64,000 bases of DNA from Pomphorhynchus laevis (GCA_012934845.2 WNNJ02003675.1:61708-125707), one strand, 5' to 3'; counted from the stretch's first letter, positions 44,322-55,870 are shown. The notes: a model not told the origin generated them from the letters alone. Numbers and translations are program-made.

Positions 44322-45541
44322 CTAGTCGCAACTAGAGGCGGAAAAGTCGCCTTTACCGCTTCCCGTCACGACAAATGGAGTCGCTTGCCCACGGGCGATA
44401 TCTTCATTTCCCTCGTTAGCCATAGCCCAGATCGAATCCTTCCGAGCAAGCTTTAGAGCGGCTATGCTTAGCGCTGACCCGTTTCGTTTCTTAGATTTTG
44501 GTGGCTTAATATTGTTGGTCTTCCCAGAAGGAGGAAAACGGAAGGATTCCGCTAATTGACCCACCAATTTTTGGACCAATTTTTCAAGTTGAATCATTGA
44601 TGCCTGATGCTGCATTTCAATAAGTTTAAGAATTTCTGTGTCCGGCATCCTGTCGTCATTCTTGTTAGACGAGACAGCTTCCACGAAGCTAGTCGGTTTT
44701 GCTGTTCCACCCCTGTGTCTCTTTTGGTACGCCTTAAAGATTTTACATTTTTTTGACCATGCGGGGTGCTCACCACCGCAGTTTGCGCAAAATGGCTTAC
44801 TTTCGCACTTCTCAGGATGTATAGCAGTTGTACCACACACGCCGCACTTATGTGGTAAAGAACATCCAGTGGACCAATGCCCCCACTGATGACAATTGTT
44901 GCAGTGAGGGTACGTTAGTGAGTCGGTTTCGATTATTGAAAATCTCAAATTATACCCCATAAAAGGATTGCATGTTGAAATCGATAGTTTTAGAGCTTCA
45001 TCAACCGGTGCATTGCAGAACGCCACGGGAATGGGGAAGCCTTTAATCCCTTTTATAAAGCGCACTTTAGAGATTTTGTAATCAGTTTCTAGGGCTGATA
45101 TATATTCTTCTGAAATGTATGTGGGCATATTATTTATCTTTATTGTTGCCAGGATTGGTTTGGAAGCAATTATACCTTGTTCCGAATGCTCTTTTTTAAA
45201 GTAGTCTACGTACGACATTGCGAGATCAGGAGTGCAGAATGAGATTTTAATCTCAGATTCATAATATTTAATCGCATTGAACAATATCCTTTTTTAAATC
45301 GATGAGCAAAGCCTCTTATAAAAACATTGAACATGTTCTGCCTTTCCAGAGGCACCAAAAGTCTGATAATCACCAGGTTGGATAATTTTGGTACCGGGGG
45401 AAGTTCACCCTCCGGAATATATTCAAGAGAACCTAAATCTCCACTTACCTCGTTTATTGCATTGGCAGGAAAATTAGTTTTCATTGAGTTCTTTGAACGC
45501 TCCGACATGCTAAATTTACTCATTTTTTGAAACTGATTCAT
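44322..45541 (-). pseudogene. Alpha copy 3 ORF1, best preserved zinc-knuckle ORF
   Basis: Two overlapping frames (45541-45206 and 45284-44322) meet at one frameshift near 45290. First part: NEVSGDLGSLEYIPEGELPP, then LVIIRLLVPLERQNMFNVFI. Second part, 320 aa: a middle domain, then three knuckles, YPHCNNCHQWGHWSTGC (CX2CX4HX4C), KCGVCGTTAIHPEKC, and FCANCGGEHPAWSKKC (CX2CX3HX6C). A Lys-rich tail and RNGSALSIAALKLARKDS follow. The knuckle triplet is the hallmark of Jockey-superfamily ORF1. No Gag-like capsid was examined. Confidence 0.8.
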
Positions 45542-45904
45542 GTTTTTGTTTTACGAAATATACACTACAGTATATGCTTCCATATAAGCGTTGCATGCGA
45601 TAATATAAGTTGCAAGCGTTCCATATAAGCGATACAAGCGTTGCATTCGGCCGTTGTCAAACTTGTTAAGCGCTTTTGGAAACGTTAACTCTTAGCGATT
45701 CTAACTTCGTGTAATTGCATTCTTTAAATCATTTTGAAAGCGATTTTAACGAACGATGACATGTTGAAAAAATGAGTAAAAAAACATGGGAATAACACAA
45801 ATGAATACAAGCACGAGAACTTAAAGGATTTCGTTTTCGTGATGTAAAGTAAGTATACGACGGAGCGATCAAAGCATTCTACGTCGTCAAACAGAAACTT
45901 CAAT
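45542..45904. other. Gap between divergent alpha LINE 5' ends
   Basis: About 360 bp between the ORF1 starts of copy 3 (-) and copy 4 (+). It must contain both 5'UTRs and any original insertion target. Short repeats such as CCATATAAGCG and GTTGCAT or GTTGCAA occur near 45580-45640. A bidirectional promoter is possible but nothing specific is seen. Confidence 0.5.
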
Positions 45905-47075
45905 ATGGAACAAGGAACAAGTACAATTTCAGATTTAAATATTAATTCCGTCAACGAGGTAAGTGATTTGTTATGCCAATTTAAAGCTGACTCGGGAGTG
46001 CTTCCCCCATTCCTAAATTATCAAACTTGTGCATAATAAATGCTCTGAAACCGATCGAAATGCACAAATTATTTCCCACTTTCCTGAGAGAATTCGTGGG
46101 AAAATTTAATAATAGAATTTTATTCAATTCTGTTAAGACGCTTGAAAATGCAATAAGAATTTCCTTCGCTAATGGCAGCGTTATGAAGGAGTATAACGAG
46201 TATTTTGCAAACAATTTAGCCCATCTGGGATCGATTACACTCAAACCTATACAATGTTCCTTAAAAATTTCGAATTTTCCCTCTTTTTGTCTGAAGATGA
46301 TCTAACTATGTTACAAAAATCCTATTGCCTCCACTCTGTCAGGCAAGTTATAGGAAAGCTGGGAGACCCCCTCCATGTAGCTTTCTGTAAGGCAGATATC
46401 GATAAGGGATTGCTTCTGTCTAAGTCCGCTTCTAGCCCTTTTTTAGGGTTCAACCTTCGCTTTACTTTAATTGAGGAAGACAATCTAACATATCCTCATT
46501 GTAATAATTGCCATGGATGGGGCCATTGGGGATCCTCCTGTGGTAAAATAAAGACTTGCGGTGTTTGTGCCTCAGACGCATGTTCCAGTATGTGTAAGGG
46601 CGAGATATGCTCAGCTCCTCCCTCCTGCCTTAACTGCGGGGGTAAACACCCTGCTTGGTCCCGACGATGTAATCATTTCCGGGAATACCGACAGTTGTTT
46701 GCTAAAAATACGGCTAATAAACCCTTCTCTGCAGCTGCTCATCCGGTGGATCGAATGTCAAATTCTGATATAATTCTAATTCTGGATAATACTAAAAAGA
46801 CGTTAATGTCACAATTTCAAGCGATGTTGACTCCTCTGATCTCGGCACTCGTGGGGGCGGACTCTGCCTTAATTCCTGCTAAATGTAACCCCCCCCCAAT
46901 CCAAGAAGAGGGGTCTTCCGCAAATAAAGTTCCAACGCTTAAAATTGGAAAGCTTCTTAATAACATGAACATGGTTGGCGCCTCACTGGGAAATGAAGAT
47001 ATTGCCCAGGGAGCTCTGGCCCTGGATGGGGCTAGTGGCAAGGGGGGTAACTTCCTTGCACCTAGCTCTGTCTAG
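45905..47075 (+). pseudogene. Alpha copy 4 ORF1
   Basis: Starts MEQGTSTISDLNINSVNEVS. Then KPIEMHKLFPTFLREFVGKF and NNRILFNSVKTLENAIRISF. Knuckles: YPHCNNCHGWGHWGSSC, TCGVCASDACSSMC, SCLNCGGKHPAWSRRC. C-terminal LKIGKLLNNMNMVGAS. Stop TAG at 47073-47075, 33 bp before the ORF2 ATG. Two frameshifts divide it. RNA-binding ORF1 of a Jockey-like LINE. Confidence 0.8.
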
Positions 47076-47107
47076 GCTAGCTGCTCCGGTCTAACTGATC
47101 TGTCACA

Positions 47108-49566
47108 ATGGTGAGTAAACCCGAGCCTTTTTCACTGAATATTCTTCAGTGGAATTCGGGAGGTGCTTCCGCCCTTAGACTTTTATCTGGTAGAGATGCA
47201 GATGTTATAGTCCTTCAGGAGACGCGGTCTATCCGTCTCCCCAGGACATTACTCGATTTTTCCCAAAGCACACATATTCCCACTATACTCCGTACATAAC
47301 CCCACCCCACTTCTCTTCATCTCAAGGACTCTTAACCCTAGTTAAATGCTCCTTAAGGTCTTCCCTCATATTAAATTACTCTTGTCCAGCCCTTTCCTGT
47401 CTAGTAGTGTCACTCGTTAAGAACGGTAAACGCCTCAGTATAGCCAATGTCTACATACGTCCAGGGGAGATTCACAAGAACCGCGACCTCCTGGACGGTA
47501 TTATTGATAGCGGCTATGACATGATACTTGGAGACTTCAACGACAGAACTGGTCGTTGGATCAACGCGTCACTTCGCAGAGCTAGGAACGGTTATCTTAT
47601 TCACAAACCACCGTCCCCCACATTTCATTGCACATCAACAAATTTAATCCTCGACATTTTACTGCTTCACCCGAGGTGGTTGCTTAAACCTCTCTGTACG
47701 GAGCAGTCGCGCCAACAATTGTCCACCTCTCATGACCTTATTCGCTGGAGAATTGAGGAAGATACATTGCTTCGAAGGAGGTTTCATTTTGATCCGATCA
47801 GAGTAGCCTTCTTCCTGGCGGCTATCCGACTCTTTCCCCGAATAGGAAATCTGAGTCTGACCGAATTTAATACCTACCTCTCTTCGCAAGCTACCGCGAT
47901 TCTATCGACCACCTATAAAGGTCGTATATACAATCTCACTCCGACGAAACTCATGGTCCTAGCAAAATTACTGAACCTCTCTAATCTCTCTGCTTGCGCC
48001 AAACAGGCCCTCTCGAATGAATACTGGAGCACTAGATACAGGTTCCAGCTGAGTAGGGATAGGACGAGTATCGCTTGCCTTAATCCTTCTCAGTCTTCCT
48101 TCTGGAAGATATTCAAGAAGGAGAAGTTTGTTTGCTGGAAGGATAGAGCATTGAGTTGGATAGGGAATGTATGCCTTGATAAAGTTTTGGAAGAGTCACT
48201 AGCCCTACACAACTATGGAACCACTCAATCACCTCAACCAATCCCGCCTTGGTGTAACTTCAGGAGTAGGGATCTTTCTGTTACGGATATTCTTGACTCC
48301 TGGGATCCACTCCCGGGCACCTCCAAATCCGTCCTTTCACTTTCTTCTCGGGTCTGTCAGCTTTTGACAGCTGATCAGAGAAGAGAGGTGGCCGTAACTA
48401 TGCTTTTAGCCTCCCCATCCGATGTAGCAGGCATCAATATAAGTAAACGTGTTTTTATTCCTAAGAAAAAATCCTGTTCATGTCCTAAAGACCTGCGACC
48501 CATTTAGATTCAAAGTTCCCTCGTGTCGATTTACGAAAAAGCGCTTGCGCAAAAAATCCGCGACCATTTAAGTAGGCGAAATTTGATCCCTCCAGGTTTT
48601 TATGGGTTCGTCAAAGGTCGCTCGGTCCATTCAGCAGTAGGTGAGGTGGAGCAGTTTTGTCGGGAAAATAGCCATCGCCTAGTTGTGGCTATTTTCCTTG
48701 ACTTTTCTGCTGCATTTGACCGCATCTCCATTCCTTTTGTGATCTCTTCTCTCAGGTCCCTCGGGTTGCCTGCGAGAATTGTGAACAGGGTGGAGATCCT
48801 GCTGTACACCAAACGGTTTTATTATAAAGACGACCCTGATGCGCGTCAGTTTTACCCTATTACGGGTGTGCCTCAAGGTTCACCTCTTTCTCCTATCTTA
48901 TATCTTGCTGCTTCCATTAATCTATTCAAAATATTTAAACGCGAACAACGTCTTGTGATTATGCTGATGACACCACAGCCCTGTTCTCTGGACACAGGTG
49001 CAAAGACGTAGTTTCTGACATCAGCCGCTTCTTTTTAAGATTAAAAGACCACTTACCCAAATCTAATCTTATCTTAAACTCCGCCAAATCGCAGGCGGTT
49101 GTCTTTCATGGCACCACTGCAACAAAGAAAAAACTTAAGAGATTAGCACTCTCTGCACTCTCCTCCATATTTGCCTCTGAACCACTCCCCAACTTCACAA
49201 GTCGAGTAAAATACCTGGGGTTAACCGTTACGGTGAACTGATCGGTGAAAGCTGACAGGATAGACTTAAACGTCTCCTGAAGAAAGCTAGGTGGGCTCTG
49301 AAACGGGCTCAGCATCTGTCATTGAAAGGGAAAACCCAGGTGCGCCTTTGGGGTACCTGGGCTATCTCGGGATTAGTCTTCTTCTCTAGAGGACGTCCCC
49401 CAGAGCAAAGACTAAGGTTCCTGAAGCTCCTCGTCTCTCGTTTACCCAGCATAGTCCGCACCGATTGGATCCTTCGGGGGGGGGTGAAAGACCCAGGGTG
49501 GTTCAGTCGGAAGGCGGCGTGTTGGATCGGTTGGGGGGCTCAGATCCCCATGGATTTGAGGCCATA
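47108..49566 (+). pseudogene. Alpha copy 4 ORF2 (endonuclease and RT)
   Basis: Endonuclease: FSLNILQWNSGGASALRLLS, DADVIVLQETRS (47108-47299); VYIRPGEIHKNRDLLDGIID, MILGDFNDRTGRWINASL (47407-48507). RT: FYGFVKGRSVHSAVGEV, motif A AIFLDFSAAFDRISIPF intact, motif B ITGVPQGSPLSPILYLAAS (48523-49011). At motif C one base is missing, so YADD is lost in frame (LVIMLMTPQ). C-terminal GKTQVRLWGTWAISGLVFFS to the TAA at 49565. A TAG after DLRPI separates the first two main pieces. Confidence 0.85.
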
Positions 49567-50127
49567 ATGTTTTAAAGAAGACTGACATGCAACTTTGAAG
49601 ATTGTCAATTCATCTTGAAGAAGATTAGATAAAGGCTTGATAGTAACTGTCTTCTGTTAATGATATTATCCTGCATGTTTATTTTTTAATAAAATCTTTA
49701 TTATAAAATGAGTAAATTTAGCATGTCGGAGCGTTCAAAGAACTCAATGAAAACTAATTTTCCTGCCAATGCAATAAACGAGGTAAGTGGAGATTTAGCT
49801 TCTCTTGAATATATTACGGAAGGTGAACTCCCCCGGTACTAAAATTATACAACCTGGTGATAATCAAACTTTTGGCGCCTCTGGAAAGGCAGAGAACGTT
49901 CAGTGTTTTTATAAGAGGCTTTGCTGATTGATTTAAAAGAATGATCATATTCAATGCTATAAAATATTATGAATCTGAGATTAAAATCGCATTTTGACTC
50001 TTGATCTGGCAATGTCGTACGTCGACTAATTTAAAAACGAGCATTCTGAACAAGCTATAAAAAAGAGCATTCGGAACAAGGTATAATTGCTTCCAAATTA
50101 ATCCTGGCAACAATAAAGATAAACAAT

Positions 50128-51110
50128 ATGCCAACATTCGTTTCAGAAGAAGATTTATCAGCCCTAGAAAATGATTACAAAATCTCTAACGTTCGCTTTA
50201 TAAAAGGGATTAAAGGCTTCCCCATTCCCGTGGCGTTCTGCAATGCCCTGGTGGATAAAGCTCTAAAACTGTCGATTTCGACATGCAATCCTTTTATGAG
50301 GTATAATTTGAGATTTTCTATTATCGAAACCGACTTACTAACGTACCCTCACTGCAACAATTGTCATCAGTGGGGGCATTGGTCTGCTGGCTGTTCTCTA
50401 CCCCATAAGTACGGCGTGTGGTACAACTGCTATACATCCTGAGAAATGTGAAAGTAAGCCATTTTGCGCAAACTGTGGTGGTGAGTACCCCGCATGGTCA
50501 AAAAAGTGTAAAATCTTTAAGGCATACCAAAAGAGACACAGGAGTGTGAAAGCAAAACCGACTAGCTTCGTGGAATCTGTCTCGTCTAACAAGAAAGAAG
50601 ACAGGATGCTGGATACGAAAATCCTGAAACTTCTTGAAGAGAAGCATCAGGTATCAATGATGCACCTTGAAAAATTTGTCCAAAAAGTATAAAATCTTTA
50701 AGGCATACCAAAAGAGACACAGGAGTGTGACATCAAATGCGACTATCTTCGTGGAAGCTGCCTCGTCTAACAATAAAGACGATAGGATGCTGGATACGGA
50801 AATTCTCAAACTTCTTGAAGAAAACATCAGGTATCAATGATCCACCTTGAAAAATTAGTCCAAAAATTGGTGGGTCAATTAGCGGAATCGTTCCGTTTTC
50901 CTCCTTCTGGGAAGACCAACAATATTAAGCCACCAAAATCTAAGAAACGAAACGGGTAAGCGCTGAGCATAGCCGCTCTGAAACTTGCTCGGAAGGATTC
51001 GATCTGGGCTATGGCTAATGAGGGAAATGAAGATATCGCCCGTGTCCAAGCGACTCGATTTGTCGTGACGGGAAGCGGTAAAGGGCGATCTCTCCGCCTC
51101 TAGTTGTGAC
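50128..51110 (+). pseudogene. Alpha copy 5 ORF1 with internal duplication
   Basis: 50128-50442 reads MPTFVSEEDLSALENDYKIS, IKGIKGFPIPVAFCNALVDK and the first knuckle YPHCNNCHQWGHWSAGC. After that frames change often. AAAATCTTTAAGGCATACCA starts at 50510 and again at 50691, a 181-bp direct duplication covering the Lys-rich segment. Non-functional. Confidence 0.75.
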
Positions 51111-51149
51111 TAGGTGGAGCACGTCCCACTTCGGTAACACTTACGCAAT

Positions 51150-53604
51150 GGGAAGTAATCAGGGGCTTTTTTCACTGAATATCCTTCAGTAGAATTCGGG
51201 AGGTGCTTCCGCCCTTAGCCTTCTATCTGGTAGAGATGCAGATGTTATATTTCTTCAAGACACGCGGTCTATACGTCTTCTCCAGGATATTACTCGATTT
51301 ATCCCTAAGCACATCTACACACACTTTACACCATAAATAACCCCCTCACTCCTCTTTATCACAAGGTCTTTTAACCCCAGTGAAAAGTTCTTTAAGATTA
51401 TCCCTCCTGTTAAACTACTCTTGTCCATCCCCATCTTGTTTAGCTATATCACTTTGTAAGAACGGTGAGCGTATAAGCGTAGTCAATGTCTATATTCGGC
51501 CAGGAGAAATTCACAAGAACCGTGACCTCCTGGATCCAATATTGGGGAGCGGTTGTGACATGTTACTTGGTGACTTCAACGATAGAACTGGTCGTTGGAT
51601 TAATGCAGCACTCCGCAGAGCAAGGATCGGCTATCTAATTCATAAACCACCTTCCCCACCTTTTATTGCTCTACAACAAATTCTCTCCTCGACATATTGC
51701 TGCTACATAAGATGTGGTTGTTGAAACCCATTTGCACTGAGCAGTCGCGTCAACAACAGACTACCTCTCATGACCTAATTCGCTGGCGGCTAGAGGACGA
51801 TACGTTGCTTATAATAAGGTTTCACTTTGACCCTATTAGAGTGGCCTTCTTTCAAGCAGTTATCCATATCTTCCCCATAATTGGAATTGAGAGTTTGACC
51901 GAATTTAATTCCAACATCTCATCGCAAGCTACGGCGATCCTTTCGACTACCTATAAAGGTCGAATATACAATCCTACTCCAACAGAGCTCAAGGGCATAG
52001 CTAAAATGTTACACCTTCCCAATCTCTCTGTTTCCGCTAGACAGATCCTCTCGAATGAATATTGAAGCTATAGATATAGGTTCCAGCTGAGCAGGGATAG
52101 GGCAAGCATTGCTCACCTAAACCCTTCTCAGGCTTCCTTCTCGAAGATATTCAAGAAGGAGAAGTTTGTCTGCTAAAAGGATAGAGCCTTGGTTTGGATT
52201 GGTAGCATAGGCCTTGACAAAGTTTTAAAGGAGTCACTTTCCTAGCATATTTATCAAGCCACTCAATCTCCCCAACCAATTCCGCCTTGGTGTGACTTCA
52301 GGAGTAGGGACTTATCTGTTACAGATATCCTTAACTTCTGGGAACCTCTCGCGGGCACCTCCAAATTCCACGCGCCACTCACCACTCGTGTCTGTCAGCT
52401 TTTGGCATACAGTCAGAGAAAGGAGGTCGCCATCACAATGCTATTAGCCTCCCCGTCCGACATAGCGGACATCAACATCAGCCGTCGAGTTTTTTTACCT
52501 AAAAAGAGATTAATCACTTGTCCTAAAGATCTGCGGCCCATCTCGATTCAAAACGCCCTCATATCCATCTACGAGAAAGCGCTTGCGCGTAGAATCCGCG
52601 TTTATTTATGTAGGCGTAATTTGATCCCACCGACTTTTCATGGGTTTGTCAAAGGGGGCTCGGTCCATTCAGCAATTGATGAAGTGCATCAGTTTTGTCA
52701 GGATAATAGTCATCAGCTTGCTGTGGCTGTTTTTCTTAATTTTTCAGCTGCATTTTACCGGATCTTTATTCCCTTCGTTATCTCCTCTCTCAGGTCCCTC
52801 GGGTTGCCTGCGAGAATTGTTAACAGGGTGGAGATATTGTTGTACACCAAGCGGTTCTACTATGAAGACGACCTTGATGCGCGTCAGTTCTACCATTTTA
52901 CGGGTGTACCTCAAGGATCCCCACTTTCTCCTATCTTATATCTTGCTGCATCCATTGTACTATTCAAGAATTTTAAACGTGATCAACATCTAGTGGTATA
53001 TGCTGATGATACCACAACCTTGTTCTCTGGACGCAGGTGCAAAGATGTAGTCTCTGACATCAGCTGTTTCGTTTTAAGATTAAAAGATCAGTTGCCCATA
53101 TCCAATCTTATTTTAAACTTCTCTAAATCGCAGGTGGTAGTCTTTCATGGCGTTCCTGCCACTAAAAAGAAACTTAAGAGACTAGCACTCTCTGCACTCT
53201 CCTCCATTTTGCAGCATCAACCACTCCCCATCTTCACGAGTCGAGTAGAATATCTGGGGTTCACCGTTACGTTGAATTGGTCGGCGAAAGCTGATCTGGA
53301 TAGACTTAAACGTATCCTGAAGAAAGCTAGGTGGGCTCTGAAACGAGCCCAGCATCTGTCATTGAATGGGATAACCCAAGTGCGCCTCTGGGGTACTTGT
53401 GCTATTTCGGGATTAGTCTTCTTCTCACGAGGACGTCCCCCAGAACAAAGACTAAGGTTTCTCAAGCTCCTCATCTCGATATTACCAACCATATTCCGCC
53501 TTGACTGGACTCTTAGGTGTGTGAGAGACCCCGAATGGTTCAGTCAGAGGGCGGCGCGCTGGTGCGGCCGAGGGGCTCAGATCCCTCTGGACCTGAGGCC
53601 GTGA
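51150..53604 (+). pseudogene. Alpha copy 5 ORF2 (endonuclease and RT)
   Basis: Endonuclease pieces at 51380-51724 (VVNVYIRPGEIHKNRDLLD) and 51697-52065, ending at the same TGA after LSNEY as copy 3. RT in one 400-aa frame (52402-53604): RRNLIPPTFHGFVKGGSVHS, AVFLNFSAAFYRIFIPF, FTGVPQGSPLSPILYLAAS, LVVYADDTTTLFSG, SRVEYLGFTVTLNWSAKADL, up to IPLDLRP and TGA. This is the longest RT frame in the window, but motif A has lost its catalytic pattern. Confidence 0.85.
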
Positions 53605-53819
53605 ATATAAGTTGAAGATTTCAAAATACACGTCGTGAACGGCTTCTATTTAAAGTTGTCTTTTGCATGTTTTTGTTTCTTAAGTTTTTATCAGTTATAT
53701 AGTTATTAATAAAACCCTTACTTACTTACTTACGTAAAACAATATTTTCTTTACAATAAAAGATTTGGAAATGTACAACATTCTCTAATAAATAAAACAG
53801 TTTTAAAAGTACATTAAAA

Positions 53820-54374
53820 TTAATTTTCAAACATGTCATAGTAATTTACATTGTGCAATCTATTCATGTGTAAATCAAGGCAATTAGAGTTTTCGAAAAG
53901 TGCCTGGCATATCGGACACGAATATTGATTGTGTGACATATCAAATTCGTGAGTAAATTCATGAGCAGCAAGATTGTCCCATTTTTCAAAATTGAGGAAG
54001 CACATCCTGCAAATACGATCCCGCAACTGATGTTTCCGCCGTAAATGTGAAAGACGATCCTTCATACATTCAAATGTCCAACTGCATTTATTACAAAGAT
54101 ATATACTTGTACATGGATTTGGAATATTTTCGTCTTCTCCGCCTTTGATTAAGTTAGTCGAACACTGCCCTGCCCAAGAATGCATGTTCCTATCTGTTGA
54201 AATTGAAGGAGAGCTGTGGTCATGTCCTAAGCATTGATGCTGAATAAGAACGTGCTGATAGTTGAAGCAATTGAGGCAATATTTACATTTATACGGCGTC
54301 TCATCATCGGTGCAAATCGCCGATAGCATAGCTGAATTGCTATCATTCAATGATAGGCTACTAGAATGTGTCAT
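53820..54374 (-). CDS. C2H2 zinc-finger protein (four fingers, 184 aa or last exon)
   Basis: An uninterrupted frame with four C2H2 fingers: C30/C33/H46/H51 (YKCKYCLNCF), C94/C97/H110/H115 (YLCNKCSWTF ... HLRRKH), C122/C125/H138/H142 (RICRMCFLNF) and C153/C156/H169/H174 (YSCPICQALF). Fingers 2 and 3 are adjacent. Finger linkers are not of the TGEKP type, so DNA binding is possible but not proven. The sequence before the ATG is TTTAACAG, a good splice acceptor, so the frame may be the last coding exon of a longer gene. An in-frame TAA sits just upstream, so a start at this ATG is also possible. It shows no stops despite its transposon-rich surroundings, which argues for a live host gene. No orthologue is recognised. 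Confidence 0.7.
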   Translation of the reverse strand: MTHSSSLSLNDSNSAMLSAICTDDETPYKCKYCLNCFNYQHVLIQHQCLGHDHSSPSISTDRNMHSWAGQCSTNLIKGGEDENIPNPCTSIYLCNKCSWTFECMKDRLSHLRRKHQLRDRICRMCFLNFEKWDNLAAHEFTHEFDMSHNQYSCPICQALFENSNCLDLHMNRLHNVNYYDMFEN

Positions 54375-54707
54375 CTGTTAAATCTTCAAAAACATTTAAT
54401 AATTGTAAATTAAAAGATAACAATTGATTTTACATTTGTTTCTAATGTTTTTAGTATATTTAAACTTAAATAAAAATTTTAATTTTAGAAGAAAAACAAA
54501 TTTTAATAATTTTTAATATTTAATAAAACAAATTATGTAGGATACAAGAGTGACCTGTTGAGAGTCGACAAATTAGTCCACATTGTGGCTGAGAAATTTA
54601 AGCAACTATTGATAAGTAAAATCGAAAAGCATTTATTAAATGAACAAATAAGAAATAGGTTTAAATATCCTTGGATAATAAAACTATTTGAACATTAAAA
54701 TAACAAT

Positions 54708-55870
54708 TTAAATAAGCTAACTGAGTCTACGTATTTTATATTGCAAATTAAAAATAATGCAAAATAAAAGTTAAATAGTTAAATAATAAAAAATTAATTA
54801 ATAATAAATAATTGTTATAAGATTTTATATAATTTATATCAAGATGAATTATAAACTGAAATTAAAAATAAAAATCAATTTTTATGAATTGGCTAATAAA
54901 TAACAAACGTTGTATCAGAATAAGGATTAGAAGTCATTAGGAGGAACTGCTAAGTTATCAGGTTTCGGAACCTAGCTCCTCTACCCAACATAGCAGCGAG
55001 GCCAAATACATTCTAATGATGTATTTCCTCTGATAAAACTATCTAGTATATTATTCTAATGCAAAGTATATTATTTATTATCCATAAAAATTTGCGCTTA
55101 AGAGTTTAAATTTATTCTTTATATTATTGTGGTGATTTATAAATTTTACTATTTTCTACTTGATGTTATTTTTATAGTAACTTAGTTTAAAATATGCATC
55201 TATTAAATTAAATGATTTAGAAGAAAGCCAATATCGTTAAAAATTGTTGCAATTCTTAAAATTTCATTATTTAATAAATTATAATTTATATTATACGGTA
55301 TGCATGAATGCTCATGCAAACATATGTTTATTGTAAATTTAATGTCATCTTTACGATATAAATAAATAGTAGTTTTAGTTAATGTTAATTTAATGTTCAT
55401 ATCTAGATATATACCTTCTTTATCATTAATATTGGTTTTGTTAAGAATAAGGTTTTCTGGATAAATTTGTTCGCTAATTGAATAAAAATTATTAGAATTA
55501 AATACACATATATCATCAATGTATCGAAACATATATTTCATATATTTATATATTTTAGATTTAGTTTTTACACAGTTATGAACGAATTCATATTCTATAA
55601 AGCTTAAAAATAAGTCAGCTATAATTGGGCTACTATTACCTCTCATTGGAACACATTTTACTTGTCTAAATATAGATGTCCCTACTTTTAAATAATTTTG
55701 ATTTATCAAAATATTTAAGGATTCTATTAATTCAATTTTATCCATATATTTATATTTACTTGAGACTATTTGAAAATTATAGGAATCGAGAAACAAATAT
55801 GGATCATCGTATTTACAAACAAAATCTAAGATTTGGATAGCTGTTGCCATCATCTTCGGGTTAAAAAAGT
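54708..55870 (-). mobile_element. Penelope-like element copy with one terminal repeat
   Basis: The left end has a full terminal repeat (TAAGCTAACTGAGTCTACGT at about 54714 to ACCCAACATAGCAGCGAGGC). RT coding follows on the minus strand. The right end is cut near 55870 without the opposite repeat. Very close to the element at 19228-22188 where they overlap. Confidence 0.8.
55203..55853 (-). pseudogene. Penelope-like RT, motif B to thumb
   Basis: 216 aa: FLDSYNFQIVSSKYKYMDKI, then LNQNYLKVGTS-type segment, motif B VKCVPMRGNSSPIIADLFLS (two changes from VKGVPMGGNSS), motif C KYMFRYIDDICVFN, GIYLDMNIKLTLTKTTIYLY, RIATIFNDIGFLLNHL. N-terminal half absent. The glycines changed in motif B make activity unlikely. 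Confidence 0.78.

Larger units (their letters stand above)
41699..45600 (-). mobile_element. Alpha LINE copy 3 (Jockey-like), full-length layout, broken
   Basis: ORF1 45541-44322, endonuclease 44290-43369, RT 42900-42018, stop near 41845, 3'UTR, and tail CCCTTATTTATTTATTT (41699-41720 on the complement). ORF2 is broken by stops and frameshifts. Its endonuclease-RT part is almost identical to copy 5 on the other strand, including the same TGA after LSNEY and the same FYRIF in place of FDRIS. Its 5' end faces the 5' end of copy 4. Confidence 0.85.
45850..49706 (+). mobile_element. Alpha LINE copy 4 (Jockey-like), best overall ORF2
   Basis: 5' part, ORF1 (45905-47075), ORF2 (47108-49566), 3'UTR, tail AATAAAATCTTTATTATAAA (49687-49706). 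Copy 5 begins at once after the tail. It has the longest ORF2 pieces of the family and only a few breaks: frameshifts near 46016, 46290, 47300, 48960 and 49250, and a stop near 48506. Probably the youngest or closest to the ancestral sequence. Confidence 0.85.
49707..53733 (+). mobile_element. Alpha LINE copy 5 (Jockey-like), broken
   Basis: Begins at ATGAGTAAATTTAGCATG, exactly after the tail of copy 4, and ends CCCTTACTTACTTACTTACG (about 53715-53734). ORF1 is badly decayed and holds a 181-bp tandem duplication (50511-50691 and 50692-50865). Endonuclease and RT are nearly identical to copy 3. The tail is (TTAC)n rather than (TTAT)n. It stops 87 bp before the zinc-finger gene's last codon. 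Confidence 0.85.

Noticed and set aside
49106-49315. Minus-strand frame in the alpha LINE 3' half
   Set aside because: Antisense shadow of ORF2; the same shadow recurs at 38641, 42018 and 53217 in other copies.
37868-53733. True telomeric retrotransposon array
   Set aside because: Arrays diverge in opposite directions and host sequence lies on both sides, so this is not a chromosome end; only the head-to-tail form is similar.
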